From: a virus
DNA length: 42,732 bases
Virus record (IMG/VR): IMGVR_UViG_3300021142_000063
Coordinates: 1 to 42,732 of that record
Direction: 5' to 3' (one strand)
Part shown: positions 37,601 to 42,732 of the stretch, piece by piece
How the letters are laid out: the number at the start of each line of letters is the position of its first letter
How positions within the stretch are numbered: position 1 is the first letter of the stretch
Position numbers and translations under genes: made by a program
Notes under the pieces: model-generated
Database searches by the model: none
Told to the model about the DNA's origin: nothing
What the model saw: the letters and a program-made list of their open reading frames with translations, nothing else

Positions 37601-40600
37601 GAAATTCCGCCGATTGACGTTCCAGTAAACTGAATCGGATAGTTAACAACCATGTTAGTAGTTGAGGCTTGCAAATAACTATTATTTGCACTAAAGTTCA
37701 TAGTCATAGTACCGGTTGCAGTAACTAATGGCCACACTGTTCCATATAATGATTGAGAAACTTGTATGGTGTTAGTTGTCGGTACACCGTTAATGGTTGG
37801 ATTGACGCTATAGATATAGAAATTATAACTAGCTGACACACCACCAAATATCGAACCTGCACCAGCAGTAAATGTAACTAAGGTATTAGGACTTAGTCCT
37901 ACAGTACTTGATACTGTAAATGTATTTGTATTTCCGCCAGTACTGGCTGTTACTGTTGCTGTGGCTAAACTTGTAGAGGTTATTGAAGTTGTATAGTATG
38001 TAGGAATAAATTGCACTGGCATCCCTTGATACAAAGTACTTGTGCTACCACTACCGCCCAATGTAAATAAATTTGTTCCCGTAGTAGTTGCAGTAACACT
38101 TAGTGGAGGAAATGATTCCTGCAACACATAAACATTTTTACTACCAGTGTCATAATAACTAATGTAACCATATTGTCCTGCACCTGTACCGCTGTTAATA
38201 AACACACGCATACCTGTATAGTTTGCATTGGTATTATTGTCAGATTGGGCAAGTGTTACATACGTTGATGTTCCGCCTTGAGCATTATTACTTGCTGTTA
38301 GGTATCCTGCTCCGCCGATAAATCCAGCAGAATCTGATATTACTCGAGTTTGGAATATGCCATTACTACGGATTTCATTTCCGATAGCCTGTGCACCTGT
38401 TCCTGCGCCGGTAATATTATAGTTTGCATATGCAACATATTTGTTTGTTGTAGCATTTTCAAGATAGAAGCTAGGAGCATATGTACTCTTAGATAATTCT
38501 ACTTGACTGCCGTAAATTAAATTGTATGTATTAGCTGTACCATTTAATCCTTTTGGATATATTCTAAATTGTATACTGTTGTTAAGACCAGTAGTATCGT
38601 TAGCTGAGAACCATAATCTGTACCAGCCGGCAGTTGGACTAGTACTTGATATTTGTTGATTTAAAGCACCGTAATTTACTGGAACAAATCCAGCAGTAAC
38701 GTTGTATGGAGTTACAACTCCTGTTGTAAAGTTAAAACTAACACCACTAGTCACAGTCGATGATCCAGAAAATACTGCTTGTAAATCTACACTGCTTGCT
38801 GTACCTTGTTTAACATATACACTAAATGTATAGTTCAATGCGCTATTCGCTGGAACAGTACCAGAAGGTGTTGCATTACTAATCGTACCAGGTCCGCTAG
38901 TTCCAGTTACTGTAATAATACAATCGTTAGCTGGAGTTGTTCCACCTAAAACTGCACCAGATACAATTAATTGGTTACTAACCGCATAACCTGAACCGGG
39001 ATTATTAACCGTTATGGTATATGCTGTACTAGTTACTGTAATGTTAAATGTAGCACCAAATCCTGAACCACTTAGATTTGACGGAACTACCGCAGTATAT
39101 GTTGCACCTGCAGTTGGCACTAAAAGATTTTGATATACATAACTACTGTTAGCAGAACCAGTACCAGTAAAAGTCCATGCTTCTACTATTCCTGTAGGTG
39201 CTTGATTAACTTTAGAAAATGTAACATTAGAATCGTTTGACCAAGATACACCTAAGAAGTTATTACTAAAGTTTAGATAGTTATATGTAGTACTGTTGTA
39301 CCCAGATCCTGCATTTGCATAGTTAATTCTCAATAGCTGGCTGTTTACACCAAATGCACTTTGTACTGTAGCTTGAACTTGTGAAGATTGATTGAAAATA
39401 ATTCCGCTAGCAGGAACTTCAGTAACATCGTAACCAGAACTAATAACACCATATGTACCATAAGAGCTGTTACCGTTAGTAGCACGAATACGACCACCCG
39501 CATCTGCAAAATAACCAGTGTATCCATAGTATGAGAAAACAGAAACAACCTCAGTTAATGCACTTGGGCCTGTACACCACACACCAATACCGTCATTAAT
39601 AATGTGTGTAAAGTCGTTGGCAACAATTGATTTATTACCGCCATTATGTAGTGTTCCATCTATTTTAAGAGCAGTACATCCGTTACCGAATGCAGTAACG
39701 TTTTGTACATATGGGCTACGACGGAAAATCCATACAGTTGTGTCATTTGGTCCTGATCCAGGATCTAAACAAGCATAACTTGGTCCTGTTGGTCTTTGGA
39801 TAAAGTATGTATCAGGTGCACTTAGAGATCCTTGGAGGCCCAATAGTGTACAGTTACGTAATCCTGAACCGTTACGCATACGGAACATGTCTTTTAAACA
39901 ATCACCAGCATACATAGTCATAGCGCCAGTGGCAGTAGCAGTTAATGGATAAATTGTTGAACTGCTTGTTACTGTAAATGTTGTGATAGCTGTGGTAACA
40001 TTATTAACTCCAGTAATGCGAATAGTTATATCATTTGCAGGTGAAGTGCCGCCGACACTAGTACCTAAAATTTTAATTATATCATTAAATGCATAGCCGG
40101 TTCCGCCATAGTATAACGAAACATTATATGTGCCAGCAGCAGTTGGGGTAGCGTTAAATTCTGCGTTTGAACCTGCACTCGATACATTAGTTGTAAGTAC
40201 CTGAGAATAAGTACCTGTTGCAGTAGTTACCGCAAATTGTGTCGATGTTATAGTTGAACCAACAACATAATAAGTGTTACCGGCAGTAATTGAAGTAAAT
40301 GGTGAAACGTAGGCAAATGTTGTAGTAACTGTTGGATCAACAAACTGAACTGGCATTTGATCAAGCAATCCGGTGGTTGAAGTAACTGTGAATAAATTTG
40401 TTGTTGAATTAGTAGCAGTACAGGTTGTGGTTATACTAACCGCTGGTTCGATAGTAACACCTCTCAGCTCGTCACCGTTGATTGCTGTATTTTCTGGAAC
40501 AATAATCGGTAATGATTCAAGGTAAGTTCCGGTCTTAACATTTAGGGTATAGGTAATACCTGAGTTTGGTTGCGGAACTAGGCTGGTGCTCTGCGTAGTC

Positions 40601-42726
40601 AGTGCCGATGTAATGATTGCTAACAGGCTACTGGCCAAAGCCGGTGAAAGATTTTCTGGTGCAGATCCTGATGTATTTTGAAGAACTGGCAATGTAATAC
40701 CATTCAGTGTTTGATAACTCTGTGCAGGAGCAGTATTGGTAATTGCATTATTAATTAATACTCCCAGTTGTGTTAACATTGGAAGATAGTAGGGAACATC
40801 TGCTGCTACCGCAGTGTTAAAAAATGTATTAGTACTGCCAAATGCAAAATAACTTAATGCGGCAGCAACTGTTTGACTATTTCCACCACGAGACATATCG
40901 TACGCTATGGCATCAATAATATATCCTGCATCTCTAACTGATTTAGTTGAATTTAAACTATAGCCTGCAAACAAACCATAGTATGGTGCAGACGGAGTAT
41001 TAATTTGATAGTTAGTCCATTGGATCATTTCTGTAGTGATCCAAGTTTTATTATTTGTTAAATTAGCTACTGCATTTAAATTTGTAGTGCCAGCTCCAAG
41101 TATGGTGGTTGCATACTTGATTGTTTTCCATGGTTGATCCCATGTAGTACCATAGTCCGGTCTATCAGATCCTGTAGTCGATGATACATAGTAGACCTGA
41201 GGAACAACCATGATCTTAGTCCAGGTTGGCACTCCTCCAGTATTACGCAAAACATATTGAGATGTTCCGATTGGAACAGCTTGACGTCCAGTGTAAGTAG
41301 TTACTCCTGATACCACTGTAGATCCATAAGTTTCCATATCGCCGTATGTATTCATAGCATTTAATCTGCTATGCGGAATATAGGATACCCAGTATGTATT
41401 TGAAGTATCTAAATCTGGTCTATTACCAGATGGAACTTGTCCGCCGGTGGCTACTGCGGTATGGGTTTGAATACAAACATATGTGCCATTACTCCATACT
41501 ACTAGATCGCCTACACTATAATTGGCACCATTCTGCCAGATTTTTTTCCAGAATGTGCCTGGAACCATGATGCTCCAATACACATAGTTTATACCTACAA
41601 AGTTTAATGTTTGGGCATCTGTTAACGGACCGAACGGCGCTGAACTAACAGTTAATGTTTGACTGTTAACAACTGCGGTAACGTACTGACCCTGGAATCC
41701 TGCACCTATAATGGTCATGCCGATAGTGATATTGGTAGTACTGGCGACCTTGACAGTAGTTCCTGAACTACCTGTTGCTGTGTATGTGGTAGTGAGACTA
41801 GAAATTGTTGGATCTTGGCCAATATTATCAACCTTAGCTGTGTATAACATTCCGTTTTTGTTAACTACATCGCCGATCTTATATGCAACCGCTACATTCC
41901 ATGCTGACTTCCACTCATAACTAGAGTTCATCAAAGTCCAATCAACTGAATCAGTTGATGGTACATTTCCTATATTGTTTACGGTATTATTTGAATATTG
42001 ATATCCACCATATTCTACTGTGTCGCCCGGTTGATAGGTAGTGGCAACGTTCCATGCGCCTGCAAATTCATATCCAGGTAACCATGTAGCCCACTTAGTT
42101 GGATCAAATGTAGTAGTACTAGTATGTCCACTTAAAGATATCCAAACATCTGCACCATACTTTACTAGATCGTTTGTTTTGTATCTAACAGCTGAAGTCC
42201 ATGTACCGTTGTACTCAATGCCGGTGAATAAAGTAGTCCATGAACTTTGATTAGCTTCAAGACCTAATGATGCTGATAAAGCTGATGTGTGATTGTTAAT
42301 ACATTTATAAACAATACCGCCGTACTTAACTACGTCATTTAAACCGTAGGCAGTATTTGGCTGCCACGCAGTGTGCCAGCCAACAAATTCAGAATACTCC
42401 GACCAGTTGGTTGCATCAGTTGCAAACATTGAACTAGTATGTGCAGTGGTACAATAGTAAGATTTACCGCCAAATATAACTATGTTTCCTAGACTATAGA
42501 ATGTACCGGTAGCCCATGGCCCTAAAAATGTTTTCCCATCAAGTACTAGACTCCATGCACCGTTATTGAAATCAGTATAGAAATTAGAACTACTAGTATT
42601 TGGTATTAGGCATGCATATGTCTTACCTTGGTAGCTAACTACCGCATCTCTGTTATAGAAAGTCGCAGGAGTCCATGTACCTGCCCAGTTAAAACGTAGT
42701 CTACCAATTTTAAATTCTGCTGCCAT
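34639..42726 (-). CDS. Giant tail fibre / adhesin (2695 aa), paralogue
   Basis: An 8.1-kb frame with the same plan as the 3725-aa protein. The N-terminus is MAAEFKIGRLRF, with seven CBM-like repeats to about residue 450. A beta-helix part includes VKTGTYLESLPIIV (near 730) and [13 protein letters not shown] (near 950) on to ~1130. VGMPI/YYV-type modules follow, then a regular propeller-like block of about seven repeats (~2020-2245; SLDGITW, STDFGATW, SSDGSNW motifs). The end has [16 protein letters not shown] (near 2515), ILPTQKSIKLYIAS, and a Gly-rich tail. The ATG at 42726 is chosen because its N-terminus aligns with the paralogue. Only six bases lie upstream, with no in-frame stop, so a farther start cannot be excluded. 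Confidence 0.87.
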   Translation of the reverse strand: MAAEFKIGRLRFNWAGTWTPATFYNRDAVVSYQGKTYACLIPNTSSSNFYTDFNNGAWSLVLDGKTFLGPWATGTFYSLGNIVIFGGKSYYCTTAHTSSMFATDATNWSEYSEFVGWHTAWQPNTAYGLNDVVKYGGIVYKCINNHTSALSASLGLEANQSSWTTLFTGIEYNGTWTSAVRYKTNDLVKYGADVWISLSGHTSTTTFDPTKWATWLPGYEFAGAWNVATTYQPGDTVEYGGYQYSNNTVNNIGNVPSTDSVDWTLMNSSYEWKSAWNVAVAYKIGDVVNKNGMLYTAKVDNIGQDPTISSLTTTYTATGSSGTTVKVASTTNITIGMTIIGAGFQGQYVTAVVNSQTLTVSSAPFGPLTDAQTLNFVGINYVYWSIMVPGTFWKKIWQNGANYSVGDLVVWSNGTYVCIQTHTAVATGGQVPSGNRPDLDTSNTYWVSYIPHSRLNAMNTYGDMETYGSTVVSGVTTYTGRQAVPIGTSQYVLRNTGGVPTWTKIMVVPQVYYVSSTTGSDRPDYGTTWDQPWKTIKYATTILGAGTTNLNAVANLTNNKTWITTEMIQWTNYQINTPSAPYYGLFAGYSLNSTKSVRDAGYIIDAIAYDMSRGGNSQTVAAALSYFAFGSTNTFFNTAVAADVPYYLPMLTQLGVLINNAITNTAPAQSYQTLNGITLPVLQNTSGSAPENLSPALASSLLAIITSALTTQSTSLVPQPNSGITYTLNVKTGTYLESLPIIVPENTAINGDELRGVTIEPAVSITTTCTATNSTTNLFTVTSTTGLLDQMPVQFVDPTVTTTFAYVSPFTSITAGNTYYVVGSTITSTQFAVTTATGTYSQVLTTNVSSAGSNAEFNATPTAAGTYNVSLYYGGTGYAFNDIIKILGTSVGGTSPANDITIRITGVNNVTTAITTFTVTSSSTIYPLTATATGAMTMYAGDCLKDMFRMRNGSGLRNCTLLGLQGSLSAPDTYFIQRPTGPSYACLDPGSGPNDTTVWIFRRSPYVQNVTAFGNGCTALKIDGTLHNGGNKSIVANDFTHIINDGIGVWCTGPSALTEVVSVFSYYGYTGYFADAGGRIRATNGNSSYGTYGVISSGYDVTEVPASGIIFNQSSQVQATVQSAFGVNSQLLRINYANAGSGYNSTTYNYLNFSNNFLGVSWSNDSNVTFSKVNQAPTGIVEAWTFTGTGSANSSYVYQNLLVPTAGATYTAVVPSNLSGSGFGATFNITVTSTAYTITVNNPGSGYAVSNQLIVSGAVLGGTTPANDCIITVTGTSGPGTISNATPSGTVPANSALNYTFSVYVKQGTASSVDLQAVFSGSSTVTSGVSFNFTTGVVTPYNVTAGFVPVNYGALNQQISSTSPTAGWYRLWFSANDTTGLNNSIQFRIYPKGLNGTANTYNLIYGSQVELSKSTYAPSFYLENATTNKYVAYANYNITGAGTGAQAIGNEIRSNGIFQTRVISDSAGFIGGAGYLTASNNAQGGTSTYVTLAQSDNNTNANYTGMRVFINSGTGAGQYGYISYYDTGSKNVYVLQESFPPLSVTATTTGTNLFTLGGSGSTSTLYQGMPVQFIPTYYTTSITSTSLATATVTASTGGNTNTFTVSSTVGLSPNTLVTFTAGAGSIFGGVSASYNFYIYSVNPTINGVPTTNTIQVSQSLYGTVWPLVTATGTMTMNFSANNSYLQASTTNMVVNYPIQFTGTSIGGISIAKQYYIKDVIDSNNFTISTNLVTTTVTASTAGTIANLPNNYWSNTPPTLTGTTTSLIALSPVVFTNVLSSSGITDSQKYYISAIQGSNSFSIASSIISVTATATSANPVNLITVSSTAGFQVGYPIKFVGITFGGSNIVAESIYYISVINDSRTFTISQTNGGQAVQLTAGTGSMTVITCPQHTALVTASGTMTATATGAKTSVTLSTGGSAITGTFSTTLFGNVVLGTTYYINTIGAGNFTVSASLPVGTPLTLTTKTGAMNLAAVGWDHINVGSPISSSLDASSVYYIEPRITYSAPAFTQTNAYSPVTLAQGSTWNGMAYGNGYWIAVAGTSSTAAGSSDGSNWTSISMPSSQNWFGIAYGNGYWVTVSTSSSNVAAVSKSNGQGWITTTLPSSANWQYVAYGKGTFVALTSGQVGNTNAAAYSTDFGATWSATTMPASTNWISLTYGFGVFVAIAGGVGSTTAAWSLDGITWNASTLPANNWQSVTFGNNQFIAVAVANGGTTTAYSLDGLSWTASNLVVSANLVVYGNGIFLALPSSGSANAYTSEGAGQWRSQTVGNNQYGAVCFGYQASTNLGIFVTLGGTGTGTYISYGATAKGRPSVTSGTITQISEFEPGGGYATTPTVTFTDPNVTTLAVVVPRISQGVLGSPTWVSRGLGYNTTSTSVIVSGNGYADTYQTGLTVIINNLTRLPSPGDNLTITGVSQVYKVTSAYSVYNTVAPNLQANVSVSPAITTSNSTANGTTISIRSKYSQARLTNHDFLNIGYGDQLNSNYPGYPTAGYVALSQNQTVEVNYGRVFFTSTDQDGNFKVGNLFGVQQATGIITLSASQFGLSGLSSLSLGGISVGGSSTVITQFSSDATFTANSDSILPTQKSIKLYIASRLSQGGANTYTGDLIAGSVNVGSPNLLSSTIPNGNSGSVIRMGGVNPTGVNPTTTNKTYIAGPAGNNPPTLPNFGSYGGGGVDGQMAAMAWWMRNIFHK
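35138..35200 (-). repeat. 63-bp near-identical copy shared by the two giant fibres (copy 2)
   Basis: Partner of 23822-23884, with 61 of 63 bases identical and the identical 42-bp run at 35159-35200. The surrounding reading frames are clearly diverged. The two copies are direct repeats about 11.3 kb apart, so recombination between them would delete or duplicate one giant fibre body. Confidence 0.85.
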
Positions 42727-42732
42727 GTTATA

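Noticed and set aside
23410-42726. CRISPR array or satellite repeat suggested by repeated DNA in the giant genes
   Set aside because: The repeats are diverged in-frame protein modules of varying length with no constant repeat and spacer arrangement.
1-42732. tRNA genes, integrase or attachment sites
   Set aside because: None could be seen. Nearly all sequence is accounted for by protein genes, and the intergenic gaps are too short for tRNAs except 11533-11677, which shows no cloverleaf.

Overview
The window is a late-gene block from the genome of a T4-like contractile-tailed phage (myovirus). It belongs to the aquatic lineage whose best-known members infect cyanobacteria and Pelagibacter. 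The evidence is recognisable T4 homologues (gp1, gp4, gp13, gp14, gp15, gp16, gp17, gp18, gp19), gp14 and gp15 with the start and end signatures I associate with marine relatives, several 2-oxoglutarate/Fe(II) dioxygenase-like genes, very large fibre proteins, AT-rich DNA, and repeated copies of the T4-type late promoter box NATAAATA. No host gene, tRNA, integrase or insertion sequence is visible, and the host cannot be named from this sequence.

Layout. Positions 1-7444 (minus strand) hold, in transcription order, a 331-aa tube-like protein, a 122-aa conserved protein, gp4 (head completion nuclease), gp16 (small terminase), a 208-aa protein with a T4-style capsid targeting sequence, an acidic 312-aa protein, a hairpin terminator, gp17 (large terminase), and an incomplete protein of at least 633 aa. 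Positions 7493-11573 hold gp18 (a very large sheath protein) and gp19 (tail tube), ended by a UUCG-loop terminator. At 11643-12397 a free-standing HNH endonuclease with two C-terminal zinc ribbons sits on the opposite strand with its own late promoter. Positions 12400-15340 (minus) carry gp13, an unknown 229-aa protein, a 2OG-oxygenase-like protein and gp1 (dNMP kinase). The 229-aa gene and gp1 share a non-late promoter-like element. Positions 15345-19824 (plus) carry gp14, gp15, a 2OG oxygenase, a Nudix hydrolase and another 2OG oxygenase, overlapping or nearly so. Positions 19821-42726 (minus) are the adhesion region: two giant paralogous fibres (2695 and 3725 aa), a 110-aa beta protein, a fibre with an S74 chaperone domain, three tandem collar-type receptor-binding paralogues, and two small conserved proteins.

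How the genes work together: gp16/gp17 package DNA into the head. gp4, gp13, gp14 and gp15 complete and join head and tail. gp18/gp19 form the contractile tail. The long fibre operon supplies the host-recognition apparatus.

The most unusual signal is regulatory. Late genes fall into two classes. In one the NATAAATA box lies about 18-33 nt before the start codon with a clear Shine-Dalgarno sequence (208-aa gene, gp18, HNH, gp13, 3725-aa fibre). In the other the box ends only 4-5 nt before ATG with no Shine-Dalgarno (gp14, the 633-aa gene, the 331-aa gene, gp17 with a weaker box, and by extrapolation the 2695-aa fibre). With T4 spacing, the second class would produce leaderless mRNAs. Other points worth a second look are the capsid-targeting peptide, the permuted order of conserved T4 genes, the duplicated 3' tag near 20.2 kb, and beta-propeller-like repeats within the giant fibres. 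No stretch longer than about 150 bases lacks a gene.
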